Assembly: GCA_026168455.1 (NCBI GenBank)
Contig: CM047429.1
Span: forward strand, 56,427,027 to 56,491,026
Source: Theocolax elegans
Taxonomy: Eukaryota > Arthropoda > Insecta > Hymenoptera > Cerocephalidae
Reading direction: 5' to 3'
Length of the DNA: 64,000 nt
The notes under the pieces are model-generated. The model saw nothing but the letters and a program-made list of their open reading frames with translations. It was not told where the DNA came from and searched no databases. Shown piece after piece: positions 12,333-24,049 of the stretch. Position 1 is the stretch's first letter. Each line of letters opens with the position of its first letter. The translations under genes were made by a program, and so were the position numbers.

Positions 12333-12349
12333 TGGCGGCGAGCGAGCCG
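12308..12349 (+). promoter_or_regulatory. Programmed -1 ribosomal frameshift signal (slippery heptamer plus stem-loop)
   Basis: G GGA AAC at 12308-12314 lies in the correct phase of gag (Q-G-N codons). A 5-nt spacer (12315-12319) is followed by a stem-loop at 12320-12349. CTCGCT (12325-12330) pairs with AGCGAG (12341-12346), and after a 2-nt bulge CGG pairs with CCG. The loop is 10 nt. A -1 shift here enters exactly the frame that encodes protease. Slippery site, spacing and structure match known retroviral -1 frameshift signals. Not tested; inference from sequence. Confidence 0.7.
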
Positions 12350-13172
12350 AGTTTCACAACGCGCCGCCTGTTCGTTACCGACAAGGAAACGAGGTCCCAA
12401 TTTTTAATAGACACCGGCGCCGACCTTTGCGTGTACCCGCGAATGGCAGTTCGCGGCCCATTGAAAAGGTCGACTTACGAATTAGCAGCAGCAAATGGTA
12501 CGGTAATCGCGACTTACGGAACAAAGACACTTGCGTTAAATCTCGGGTTACGACGGTCACTTCCGTGGAAATTTACGATCGCGGATGTAAGCAAACCGAT
12601 CATCGGCGCTGATTTTTTATCTCACTACGGATTGTTAGTGGATATTCGAAACGGCCGACTTATTGATCAATTATCAAACATCGGAACACGCGGCCAGGTA
12701 TGCGAGTGTAATATCCCGAGTATCAAAGTTATTACGGGAGCAACACCTTATCACCGTTTACTCGCCGATTACCCGGACATCACGCGCCCGGACGGCCGTG
12801 CACCTGTTATCAAGCACAACACGAAACACTACGTCGAAACGACGTCCGGACCACCAGCGGCAGCAAAACCACGCCGCCTTGCTCCTGAACGCTACATGGC
12901 GGCCAAAAGAGCGTTCGAGGCAATGTTGCAACTCGGTACCGCGAGACCCTCGTCGAGCAGCTGGGCGGCGCCTCTACACATGGTGCCCAAACAAGACGAT
13001 GAGTGGCGACCTTGCGGAGATTATCGTGCGCTAAACGCACGCACCATCCCGGACCGGTATCCTGTTAAGCATATACAAGATTTCGCGCAAACTCTACACG
13101 GCAAATCAATTTTTTCAAAAATTGACCTGGTGCGTGCGTATAATCAGATACCGGTGGCCGAGGAAGACATCC
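12314..13172 (+). pseudogene. pol: Pol, part 1: aspartic protease and N-terminal reverse transcriptase
   Basis: Read in the frame entered by the -1 shift. The protease active site DTGAD is at 12410-12424, preceded by RLFVTDK and followed by the second protease motif [12 protein letters not shown] (about 12599-12634). The RT fingers and palm start around 12880; [14 protein letters not shown] (about 13001-13042) and [14 protein letters not shown] (about 13115-13156) are RT motifs. A single-base loss near 13170 throws the frame into a stop at 13220, so in this copy RT is cut. The separate ATG at 12245, upstream in the same frame, is probably irrelevant because the frameshift route explains expression better. 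Confidence 0.85.
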
Positions 13173-13872
13173 AAAAACGGCCATCACCACACCTTTCGGG
13201 TTATTTGAGTTTCCGTTTATGAGTTTCGGTCTCAGAAACGCCGCTCAAACATTCCAGCGATTTTGTGACGAGATGCTGCGAGGACTCGACTTCTGCTACG
13301 GATATATAGACGATATCCTAGTGGCATCAACGAACGAAGAGGAGCACTTCGACCACCTACGGCAGCTCTTTCAACGCCTACAAGAATACGGTATCGTATT
13401 AAACCCGGGAAAGTGCCTCTTTGGTCAACCAGAAGTTCCTTTTCTCGGCTACCTGATCACGCCGAAGGGCGTGCAACCACTCCCTAATAGAATTACAGCA
13501 ATTAGGGAGTACAAAAGACCTACAACCGCAAAACAATTAAGGCAGTTTTTGGGTATGGTAAATTTCTATCGAAATTGCTTACCTAAAACAGCTGAACGAC
13601 AAGCCCCGCTCAACGATTTATTGCACGGGCAGCTCAAAGGCAAGGCACCGATTACCTGGAACCCAGAAGCCACCGAAGCATTCAATCAAGTACGAGAGGA
13701 TTTATCACACGCGACTTTACTCGCGCACCCACAATCTGGAGCATTTCTCGCGCTCGTCTGCGATGCATCTGATGTAGCTGTAGGTGCCGTGCTGCAGCAA
13801 CGGGGTAAACGATCAGTGGGAACCTCTTGGATTCTTCTCCAAAAGTTAAGCCCTGACCGAAAATCGGTATAG
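13173..13872 (+). pseudogene. pol: Pol, part 2: RT catalytic palm, connection and start of RNase H
   Basis: Continues RT in the next frame. The catalytic box YIDD is at 13303-13314, within GYIDDILVAS, with [15 protein letters not shown] just upstream. The thumb and connection motif QLRQFLGMVNFYR follows near 13540. RNase H begins with LALVCDASDVAVGAVL near 13750, which supplies the first catalytic Asp. An extra base near 13854 shifts the frame and gives a stop at 13870. Confidence 0.85.
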
Positions 13873-14324
13873 TGCGTTCGACCGCGAGTTACTCGCGATT
13901 TATCTAGCAATAAAACATTTTAAGCATATGCTAGAAAGCTCGCGATTTTACAATCTTCACGGACCACAAGCCGCTAATATTCGCTTTTAAACAAAAATTA
14001 GAAAAGGCTACACCAAGGCAAGCTCGACATCTTGACTTTATCGGTCAGTACACCACAGACATTAGACACGTGGGCCGGTCAAGATAACATCGTCGCCGAT
14101 GCACTTTCACGCATCGAAACCATAACTACATGTATCGACTACAGTGCTTTAGCAGCATCCCAACAAGAGGACGAGGAGCTTAAAACATACCTGTGTCCGG
14201 AATCAACGCTGAAACTCAAGCTATTTCAGATTCCCGGAACGGACACAGCTGTTTTTTGCGATATCTCCACATCCACGGCAAGACCTTACATCACAGCTTC
14301 CTTTCGGAAAGCTGCATTCAACTC
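13873..14324 (+). pseudogene. pol: Pol, part 3: rest of RNase H and linker, frames broken
   Basis: Matches the RNase H C-terminal half in changing frames. The diagnostic GQDNIVADALSRIE end motif lies at about 14077-14118 in an open stretch running from 14032. At least two single-base shifts separate it from the preceding frame and one more lies before the integrase zinc finger. Domain order is normal for Ty3/gypsy. Confidence 0.75.
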
Positions 14325-15160
14325 CGTGCTCACTTGTCTCATCCAGGGATTAAAGCTACGGTCAAGCAAGTGACACAACGTTTTGTTTGGCCTTCGATCA
14401 AAACCGATTGTCGCGATAGGGCGCGAGCGTGCATCGCGTGTCAAAGGTCAAAGATTACACGGCACGTTACTTCGCCAACGGGCGAATTCACACCACCATC
14501 AGCCCGATTCCAGCACGTACATATAGATATCATAGTACTGCCGATATCGGAAGGACAACGGTACTGCCTAACGTGCGTCGACCGCTATACACGCTGGCCC
14601 GAAGCTTTCCCGCTGCCGGACCAAGAGGCGGAGACAGTTGCTCGAGCATTTTACGAGGGCTGGATCTGCCGTTTCGGAACACCATTAAGGGTTACAACAG
14701 ACCAAGGACGACAATTCGAGTCTAACCTTTTTCAATCGCTCAATCGATTGATAGGCGCGACTCGCCTCCGCACAACAGCGTACAATCCCAAGGCCAACGG
14801 TATGGTCGAGCGTTTACACCGCCAGCTCAAGGCGGCTATTAGATGCCACGAGAACAAGCAATGGACGCGAGTTCTACACACCGTTCTGCTTGGCATAAGA
14901 ACAGCATGGAAAGAGGACTTATCAGCGACCTCAGCCGAACTCGTATACGGCGAAACACTTCGGCTACCCGGCGAATTCCTATCAGCACAGCCGAACGCAA
15001 CGGACGACGCAGCTGAGTACATCAAGGACTTACGTCGCAAAATGCAGACACTGCGACCAGTAAAAGCAAGCAGACACGGCGAGCGGAAAGTTTTATTTTT
15101 AAAGACCTCAACACAAGCAGCCACGCCTTCGTACGACACGATGCAGTTAAAATACACTGG
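14325..15160 (+). pseudogene. pol: Pol, part 4: integrase core
   Basis: Inserts the cDNA into host chromatin. The zinc-binding HHCC module is HLSH, then CIAC about 30 residues later (about 14331-14441). The catalytic triad is visible: Asp in HIDIIV (about 14526), Asp in TTDQGR (about 14700) and Glu in NGMVERLH (about 14808). Exactly 35 residues separate the last two, the D35E spacing. The core is open and complete in this copy. A frame change near 15160 detaches the C-terminal GPY/F part. Confidence 0.87.
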
Positions 15161-15162
15161 AT

Positions 15163-15441
15163 ATGCCGTACGATGGTCCTTATAAAATAATAGAAAGGTC
15201 CGATAAAACGTTTGTACTGTTGATCAACGGAAATCACATTACCGTATGTATAGATCGACTTATACCTGCATTCACACTAGCAGAGGACAACATAACTACA
15301 GAGGAGCAACAGCAGACAACGCAATCAAACAACAGCCCCACTCCTTCATCACATCTTCAAACCACACAGCGCCAAGACGATCCTCGCAGGTCAGGACGAC
15401 GCGTTCGATTTACCGAGCGCTACCAAGCTGGATTCAACTGA
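15163..15441 (+). pseudogene. pol: Pol, part 5: integrase C-terminal GPY/F module and basic tail
   Basis: Begins with YDGPYKII, the GPY/F module typical of Metaviridae integrases, then a linker rich in Thr, Gln and Ser, and ends RRSGRRVRFTERYQAGFN. It is in a different frame from the integrase core in this copy, by a small indel. The stop at 15439-15441 lies 31 bp before the 3' LTR, so no room remains for an env gene. Confidence 0.8.
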
Positions 15442-15460
15442 TATCGTGACTTCATCACTG

Positions 15461-15469
15461 GCAAGGGGG
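15461..15469 (+). promoter_or_regulatory. Polypurine tract
   Basis: GCAAGGGGG lies three bases before the 3' LTR and is the expected primer for plus-strand DNA synthesis. The same sequence precedes LTR 1 at about 10044-10052. Confidence 0.7.
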
Positions 15470-15472
15470 TAC

Positions 15473-16121
15473 TGTAGCGGCTTGCTACATACGCTCGGGC
15501 ATTTATTATTAAGTTAAATATTATATATGATTAAATTAAAGCACATGAATCATATTATATGTATTATAAATAAGTTGTATTCAACACACGCAAACAAACA
15601 CATACACATGCATATACATCCTCAAACACGCCTCCTTTACGAAGTCCCTTCGCAGGTCAGTCTTTTCCTAATCCTAAACCTTTTCACCCGCGCGGACATC
15701 CATTCCTCAATTGTTTTATATTTCGGCATCCTTACGGTTAAAGTTTTTATGCTCAGTTTTATAGTCATCCGGGTTAATTAATTTCTTTTCACGTTTTGGG
15801 ATTCACCCGGTCAATGTTTTCCTTAATTACTGCATATATCTGGTTCGCATCGTTCGACGGGTTCAACTTGCAAACCTTTTCCCTACCTTAGAAAACTAAC
15901 TGTACCGATTATTATCATCCCTTCCATCCCTTTCCGTAGGTGACCTGCGAAGCAGCTTGGCATAGGAGATTCATTCACAGCCTAACGCTCCACCCGAGCA
16001 CACATACTCGTTTAGACACAAACTCTTGACACGTACAACGAAATATTTTAATAAACTTTATTTATATTCTGTAATCATCTGTTCATTTATTTTACACTAC
16101 ACGGCGCGTACCCGACAACCA
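15473..16121 (+). repeat. 3' LTR
   Basis: 649 bp, TGTAGCGG to CGACAACCA. AATAAA is at 16050-16055. Nearly identical to the 5' LTR apart from short indels. It abuts the second copy of the 1.1-kb flanking segment. Confidence 0.9.
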
Positions 16122-16122
16122 A

Positions 16123-17239
16123 ACCAACGACACTATTGAACAAAATTTTTTTCGAAAAAGTATATGCTGCACGTATTTTGGTAAAGCAGATGTAAATTGT
16201 TGGGGGCGATATAATCCATAGCCATAAACAAAAGTGCTGGGAACGTTTCAATATTCCATGTTTTAAAGAGCCTAACTTTGGTATAGGTAAAGCCATTGGA
16301 ATAATTACAAATAACCAGTCGACCGATTTATGTTTCTGACACATTTTCAGCCTTTTCATCCGGTGCCGCGACCCCGCGCGAGCCGCGCGCGCTAACAAAT
16401 TAATACGGGCAGTCACTATGGCGGCGCCGGTCAACCGTTTGCCCTCCTCCTCCCCCTCCGCCTCCTCCTCCTCCACCCTCCTACGCTACAACTACGCTCC
16501 GGATCATACGACGCGCACGCGAATACACAATTACGTGTAACGGAATACGGGCCATTTGCCGTTAAATCCCGTGGATATAAATTGGAAATATTATTTCCCA
16601 ATAGGGGATCTTTCTTCATTCAAAAATTTACATTGTCGTGTGCGAAAATTCATTTCATTAATTTTTTTTCCCGACACGGATATATGTACACGTATATGTT
16701 TTACGGAATATCGGGTGTAACGTACATAAAATTTTTATTGATATTATTAAAAATATAGAGAACGAGCGATGTATTAAATATTTATTAGCCTATTTTCGTA
16801 TGTATTATTTTAATTAATAATGCAGAAATCGCGTGGGTTGTTCATTTGTCAATAATTTTTATTTTTTTTTAATTGTTAATGCGAGATGAACAATTTTTAC
16901 AAAAAATTAATACATATATGCGTTAAAGTTGAATTTTAAAACTTGTATGAAAATACTTATATTGACATTGAATTAATTCTTTTAATAACAATAGATAATC
17001 CCTTTATAATTCTAAGATTTAAGTAAAATTATGATAAATTATTCTAATAAATCGAGAAGGATTAGTTCAAGTTGCTATCACTTAAGTTTAACGATGCATT
17101 TTGTAAACAAATCACATATAAATACTTACGGACATACTTGAACAAATCAGCTGGGACCAAAACTTCAAACCGAGTTGTGGAATTATAATTTAAATTGTAT
17201 TGTCGATGAAGCGATAGGATGTGTGTGTGTGTGTGTGGG
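16123..17239. repeat. 1.1-kb duplicated segment, second copy
   Basis: Near-identical repeat of 5213-6325, beginning directly after the 3' LTR. Unlike the first copy, it continues through a longer GT run (to 17238) into unique flanking DNA. This is what the genuine right flank of an insertion at 5212/5213 would look like. Confidence 0.85.
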
Positions 17240-18482
17240 TGTGTCTCAATGTATTGCAGTCTGTACATGTGAAAATTATCTATTAACAGTTTGATGATTA
17301 ATTAATTAGATAAATTTCCCATGATTGATTTATAATTGCATGTACATCATACATTCATATAAATACGTACATGTACATAATTTTTTTTGGATTATAATTT
17401 AAATTACAATTTATAACAATGAAAATATATTAATTTACATTATTAATTTACAGCTTATTCCTAACATAAAATGCAACTTTCTTTTTATATTACATAATGT
17501 TTGTTGAATTATAAGTTATAATATAACGGAAAAACGCAATCCATTTTCTGAAGTCAATCAAATTAATATGATTGGATTAACATAAAACGACCTATTAGCA
17601 GCACGTGTGTTTATTACATAATCAGAAATATCTTATTAGGATCATTTGTGTTCACGCATAATAAGCATAACGCAAGCACACGGAGGACTATAACCCTTCG
17701 AGTCGTCCGCGCAACTTGTTCTGTAAATTGTATTCACGAGTGGTTGGACACACACGCGTTTGCATATTCGTATCGGATCATTGAATAATTAGGGTTGGCA
17801 AACAGACGTTGCTTTCGTAGGATCGATCCCAATTTTCGTATGGTCCTTTGCTCTCTCTCTCTTCCTACCTCTCCCTCTTTCTAATTCTCCATTGTACCTT
17901 TATTATTATAGTACTGCTATTAGTGCATATCTTTGATTTTGCAGTGAGAAAAGCATCTCTAACTTTTATTTCTAGGTATCGAATCAATTATTTTTGTGCA
18001 ATAAAATTACTAGAGAATCCAAATAAATATTTCAGTAAGTTATTTTCTCACCCCATTCGGCTCATTACGTATTTAAATGTAAAATTTAAATAAATACTTT
18101 ATGAGTAGAATTTATTTTATATTAAACTTTATTTTCTAGTAATAGAATGACATTTCGCCTGGCAACATCTGGAAGATTAATTTTAATACGTCAGCTTTAC
18201 ATACTTATTTTAGAAATGTAACGCCTATATATATAATATATTTGCATGTTTAATTGAAAATTATAATTTTTAATAATTTATTTAATTAATTTACGTATTA
18301 TTTACTATGTCCATTTTATGAAATAGGACTATTTATAATTTTAATTTATGGATTAAATTACTTATCGACCAGAATGTGCAAGTTTATTCGTGTTTACGCA
18401 TTGTGTATTTCACCCGTTGGGTTATTAATCGGATGTGTAACACGATTAATCATATACTGAAAAAATTTTTTTATAAATTTTA
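17240..18482. other. Intergenic or intronic DNA, nothing recognised
   Basis: AT-rich, no gene-like frame. A CpG-containing patch lies at about 17690-17850 with a short CT run near 17851. Confidence 0.5.
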
Positions 18483-18486
18483 TTAA

Positions 18487-18877
18487 GGAGGTGGCATACC
18501 CGATTGTTACCTACCGAGCGAAAATTGTTAATTGTTACATTTATTTAACAAAATCTACGATTTTATGAAAAGTCCAAATACAATGGAACTAGATTATTCG
18601 ATAATTTATCACTTTACAACGCTCCAAATGTATATTTTATTTATACCTTTAAAAATACCCCCAAAATATCTAATTTTCCGTGTTAATTTTTTTAAAGATT
18701 TATTTTTGTATGTATTTATAGACTTGCAGCTTTGCATAACGATGCGTATTATTTAATTATCTATCTTAAATACTGTACATCGTTAAATAAATATATAATG
18801 TTAATAGAATAAATAAAATAGAAAATTGTTAATAATTAACAATTTTCACTTGGTCGGTAACATGTAGGTATATCTCC
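18487..18877. mobile_element. Probable non-autonomous TTAA-type element (MITE)
   Basis: Inverted ends of about 50 bp. GGAGGTGGCATACCC... at the left is matched by the reverse complement of ...GGTATATCTCC at the right, and the inner parts share GAAAATTGTTAATT almost exactly. Flanks are TTAA on the left (18483-18486) and TCAA on the right (18878-18881), consistent with a decayed TTAA duplication. The interior is AT-rich and non-coding. Superfamily (piggyBac-like or other TTAA-specific) is not determined. Confidence 0.6.
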
Positions 18878-19413
18878 TCAAGTGAATAAAAATGTTTTAT
18901 CGCCTGTTGTGATAGAAAATGCTGTGGTCACTCCCATTTTTACCGTGACATTTTCGCTGTAAATCGAATAGATGCGCAACGAGGATAAAACTAATCTTTT
19001 ATGTCATTACATTGTACATTCGTTTACGTTTCATAATGCACTAAGATGATACGAATGATTACGCACCCATATATGAAGATACGTGATTTGTACATATGTA
19101 TACTCATGATTTATTCTATATCCTTTAGATTCAATCGCCTCTACTACAAATGTAGAAAAAGCATTAGTTTGTCTATAACTGTTGCGTGACTAAATAAAGT
19201 ATTTTAAAATTACATATTTGTATAAAAACAAAACCATTTAAAATAATGTAGATACATAGTCTAAAATATTAAATTATCGTACAAAAAAGCCATTGCTTCG
19301 AAATAAAAGTTACATCGGCGTGTTTATTGACTGTATTGTTATTTTAGAATAATACCTAGATGAAAAGTATAACATTGGAGTTTGGTATCCGAATAACAAT
19401 TTATACATAACTC

Positions 19414-19520
19414 ATCGACCAACACAAAGACGAAGTAACGGAAATACACTAGGTTCGGTCAGGAAAGTTAAACAACATATTATATGTTGTGATTACTATA
19501 CTTGGATCGCTCACCGTTGC
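19414..19520 (+). pseudogene. Degenerate 5S rRNA-like sequence (pseudogene or 5S-derived SINE head)
   Basis: Blocks of metazoan 5S rRNA occur in the correct order: CGACCA, AATACAC, GGTTC, AAGTTAAACAACAT (one mismatch to the 5S block AAGTTAAGCAACAT), TACTTGGAT and ACCG. These cover the internal promoter boxes A to C. Spacing is altered by insertions and deletions, so it cannot be a functional 5S gene. It may be the head of a 5S-derived SINE, but no copy is seen elsewhere in the window. Recognised by eye, not by alignment. Confidence 0.5.
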
Positions 19521-20411
19521 CATACCACAATGTGAGCGGGAGGTATGAAATTCGATTTAGATGTTAAAGACCACGGAATATGACCTTGACATCTCAACAA
19601 AACATTTCAATACGCCGACCGGATCAGAGTTTTTCTTAAAAAGCTCTTGTATCTCAGATTTTTGATTCCCCTGCGAGCGACGTACAGGCGAATGCGAGGC
19701 AACATAGAAAGAAGAAGGTACAAATGGAATTGAAAAGTAAAAATATAAGAAGTACCTAAATATTCTCAAAGAAATGTGGTCTATATACGATATCGAACTG
19801 AAACTACTAGAGTTTCGCTTGATCACCTTGATAACAAATATTTATTACCTCTACGTAGAACAACTACTCTAGTTTTTTTGTATCCTGTCACGTGAGACAT
19901 CCTACCGGATGACGTTTCCGAAAAGAGAGGGACCTAGAATATTTTATATATTTTACGTTTTATGCCTGTTTGACAAATACCTACAATGATAATCTAATTT
20001 TGATATCTCTTTCATTAGAGCTGTAATTATTTTCTTTTTTTTTTTGCTTTTTCGGCAAAACGTTATCATTTACCCTAAAATCAAGTAATTTCTATTTGAC
20101 TCTCACTTGCACGCACTTATTATCATTCAAGGAAAAATATTTGTACATAATTAGCCAATGTAACTTTTCTTTCTCTCCGTTTATAGATGGAAACTTTTAA
20201 AACTTTGAAATATATATATATATTGTATCGGGTGGAAGAAATTCTACACACACTGTTAATAATACTTGTTTACTGATCGATTTTTTTTGTTACAGCATCT
20301 CATCCAGCGAGAAGGAAAATGTTTAATCAATTTTGCGTTTACCTGTAATAACTAACTACCTTATTCCCAAGGGCTATTAGTAAACAAGGGAAAGAGAAAT
20401 ATACGTTTCAG

Positions 20412-20444
<33 letters not shown>

Positions 20445-23000
20445 CTATCTACGTTGTTGCGATTGTTCATACATTTTTGATACAACACAAGACCAGTTTC
20501 TTCTACGCGCAAAAGGCATATTAAATTTATAATTATTAAAGTTATGAAAATGTATCAGTAAATTATCTATTGTTGATATGCCTGCTCGTTGTTTATTCAT
20601 TGTTCAAGTTTTCTTTCTGTAGAATATCAAATGAAAGCACGATTTATGCGGATCGTACTGTTATTTCTTTTTTCGTTAAAGTTACGCCGAGGTATAAGAA
20701 GTAAAAAAAATATGGATTAATTTGTACAAGCGTTTTATAATAGAAGAAGTCCTATTCTCCACGAAAAGAAAAGTTATGATAGAAAAATCATATTTATTGC
20801 GGTGTGATAGGAAAAACATTTTGTTAATATAACATTAAGTATTGCTATACGGAGTTATTGAGACGCCAAAATATTTAGTTGCTCTGCATGTTTACTTATT
20901 TATATTATAAAAATAACTTACATTTCGAATCTAATTAAGATAAAACAATTTACGTGTAATTTATTGCACTTATATATCATTTACTTGTATTACAATAAAG
21001 TATATATAAACACGAAATTAGTCTTAGGCTATGTTAACAAAAAATTTTGTTACAATACCTAATCTACAATTAACAAAATATCAACTTGTTATCAGAACCA
21101 AAACTTTAGTAGCTATATTTTATAAAAAAATAATTCGTTTGGTATAGCCATAGTTAAGAACGTGACAACTATTATTTTCTTTCATTGTATTACAGTAACA
21201 CAGCAATATATCATCAATTATAGATGTTCTCATGAATTCAATACTAAGGTAAAACGTTCTGTTGAAATTGATAAACAGTAAGGATACACGAAATTTATCG
21301 TACGAAAGAAAAAAAAGATTAATTTGCCGAAGTGAAACGAACTCGGGTCAAAATGAAGAAAGTAGGTGTAGCAAATCTTGGAACATCAACGGAAATTGCT
21401 CCAAGTTGGAAATAAAAAAAAAGTGCCAGACTGACGGGCAGTTTAGTTATTTTCCTTCAAGAATGACTCTTAACTCTGAATTTCTGTTGGCGGGCGCGTC
21501 GATCGACTTGCAGTCAAGGAAAGCAAGGGTGTTTCTTGCAAGTCATTTGTAGAAGCTGGAGAAAGCGGTGAATATCTAAAGGCACCTTGAGTAGGATAGA
21601 CTTTGCCGATACGCGCTCTAACCTTTCTGCAGGGAGTGTCTTTCGCGATACTACCTATATATATATACATATAGTATGGTTATACGACAAAAGAAGTATC
21701 ATGATGTGGGTCGTGCGTATCGACTCATTCTTCCGTTAAGATTGTTTTTATTCTTTCATTCATAACCTTTCCCATTTCTTGGCTTTCAATGTAGATTTCC
21801 TCGATTTATCATATACGATTCGTATATATGACCCATCGCATCAAGCAAATACGATATCTATAAAACTGTAAAATAAGTATAAATGAAAGTAATACTTTAA
21901 CTATAATATATATGTATTTCATCACGTACGATTCATTTATAAATTGTAATAACATTTTATTCAATCAATTTATATAGATAGCGAGAAAGGGTATATTCAA
22001 TAATTTTAATGTAATTATAATTTAATTTTGATTACAAAAATAACGTCATAATTCTAATATATTTATTATTACTCGCCAACCGATCGTGATGTTATCTAAG
22101 ATAAGATAATTTCTTTATTAAATGAAAAATCATGTTTAAAATTTCATGTTACCTGAATAAAAATTTGAATTTTTAATAAATGCATCAAAAATAAAGTAAT
22201 CTTTAAAAATATAGTTAATAGTTTTGTCAAGAATACCGTAGAAGGTGGAATATCTGAGAAAAATAATGTAATAATAAAATACTAAATCATTATTTAATTA
22301 TCTAATGGCTCTGAATTTGAGTTATTAAATAAAATATTAAATTTTTATAAATATGGAAATTGTTGTCTTGCTCGGTTGTGAAAATTTGGTATGTTACCTC
22401 TTTAATACTTTTATCGAAGATTTAATATGTTTTACGTTATAATCTAGCCTTATATCTATTTTTTGAAATATGTAGTATATATTTTGACTGCGCTGATAAG
22501 TCACAAACGGTTTCAAATTAATAAAATATGAAAAGCATTTACTGACCGGAAGCAGCCCTTGTGATTATATAACAATCAGCTTATTATATTAATGATTGGT
22601 AAATCTAATTAATTATAATACATAATTAAAAAATAAGTTTACATATTAATGTGGTAACTCCTATTAATACAGTCTCAATAAAATATTTTAAAATACTGAG
22701 TTTCGCGTGAACATTATTTTTAATCTTGATTTAAAAATAGTGCTTTTATATAGAACGTTTCCAATCAAATCCACTTGTTCAATTTTTTTTTTAAAATTCG
22801 TCACTTCGTGTGTATGAATAGTTCAATGTAACACTTTTGAAAATTAAAAATAAAACGAAATCGATCAACGTAAAGAATACTCTTTTGCAAAAATATCAAT
22901 GTTTACAAGAATGAATAAAGGGTGATCAGTTGACACCTCTAAATTACTAATCTCAGCAAAGGTTAAAAGTACACAAAAGCATAGCACCCTTAATTTCCGG
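19521..23000. other. Intergenic or intronic DNA
   Basis: AT-rich, with a long (TA)n tract at 20416-20444 and a small CpG-containing patch near 21480-21640. No frame resembles a known protein. The frames on either strand are short and low in complexity. Confidence 0.5.
20416..20444. repeat. (TA)n microsatellite
   Basis: About 14 uninterrupted TA dinucleotides after a short GTGT. Confidence 0.92.
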
Positions 23001-23900
23001 CAGCAGTCACGCGTACAACACGCACCGACGAAACGTTGCCGTTTACAAGAGCTCCCGTAATTTCGTACAGCCAGGCCAGGCGATTCTAATTGAGCCGACA
23101 GTACGATATCGGGATATCGTTGTTCGAATCGGGCGATATGACCTATTGACGGAAGCGCACCACAAGCTTTTTTTTCGTTTCTTGCTTTGGTATATCTCTC
23201 CCTCATGAGGGTGGTGGCGTATCAGTTGGATTGTCAGTGCCCAACGTAAAATGTTGATTGCGAACGATGCGGCTAATTCGACGAGCATATCCGTATAATC
23301 GCAAGTGGGCTCAGTATTTGTATTTACACGTTGGTGGTGCGCGTGTGGGTGTATGCGTGTAGTACGGAGGGGCGCATCCGCGTAAATAATTAGCTATGAA
23401 ATCTACACTCGTGCCGCGCGGCCAGGATTATCCGCGTTTCTCTCGAGTTTCTCTCTTCCGTCTCTGGTACACGCTGTGTGACGTCGCACGCGGCAATTGG
23501 ATTTACTCCTATCTCGCGTACACCCACACATACACGTACACACATACCGTATCTATATATATATATATATATATATACCTGTATATACATATTTCGAGTT
23601 GTAACGAATGTATATGCGCACGGTCTGTCGCGTTTGAACCGACCGTTCGCGCGTCATTTCTCCATCTATAGATCTCTGATGTACGGTTCGGTGTTACTCT
23701 TTCACTTTGTGCAACTGGCCACGCGAAGGCTCGCATGTCTCGAACGAGGTGAGTCAAGGTTGCCGGATTAATTTATCGCGTTGCGCACATGACGTTTGAG
23801 TTCGCGCTCCCGCAACTAACGTCCCTCTAATCTAACGTGCGACCACTTGGATCACTGCGCTGTAAGCGCCTGCAAGAGTTATTTACCCCTATGAAACTAT
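22980..23900. other. CpG-rich island with microsatellites and a candidate splice donor
   Basis: Clearly richer in G+C and CpG than the surroundings. It contains (CA)n and (AT)n tracts (23554-23577). At 23744-23754 the sequence CGAG/GTGAGT is a good plus-strand splice donor. This could be the promoter and untranslated first exon of a host gene whose coding exons lie outside the window, or simply a GC patch. No coding frame is convincing. Confidence 0.35.
23554..23577. repeat. (AT)n microsatellite
   Basis: About twelve TA dinucleotides inside the CpG-rich island. Confidence 0.9.
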
Positions 23901-24049
23901 TATTACTTAATTTTCCGCACCATTTTTACATTTATTTTTTACTTTATTTTGTAATCAAGTTTTATGCATGTAAATGTATACAAAAGAATGTGTATTGTTA
24001 TATTTATATAACTTAGGTAACAATTATTTGAAATGTAAATATGTCTCGT

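Larger units (their letters stand above)
10697..16121 (+). mobile_element. CsRn1-clade Ty3/gypsy LTR retrotransposon, nearly complete
   Basis: About 5.4 kb: 5' LTR, tRNA-Trp primer-binding site, gag, pol (protease, RT, RNase H, integrase), polypurine tract, 3' LTR. There is no env-like frame. Clade placement rests on three features seen here: the tRNA-Trp primer, a CX2HX9CX3C motif in Gag instead of CCHC, and the basic GRRVRF-type tail of integrase. These are known traits of the CsRn1 group of Metaviridae. The LTRs are nearly identical, which suggests recent insertion. Pol carries several single-base frameshifts, which may be mutations or residual sequence errors. No matching target-site duplication is visible: AGTTT precedes the 5' LTR, while AACCA follows the 3' LTR. 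Confidence 0.9.

Noticed and set aside
15442..15472. Search for an env-like gene after pol
   Set aside because: Only 31 bp lie between the pol stop and the 3' LTR.
10692..16126. AGTTT and AACCA as target-site duplications of the retrotransposon
   Set aside because: They are not the same sequence. The true 5' flank is probably missing from this assembly.
22865..23206. 113-codon minus-strand frame
   Set aside because: No recognisable domain; lies in a CpG-rich patch where stop codons are less frequent.
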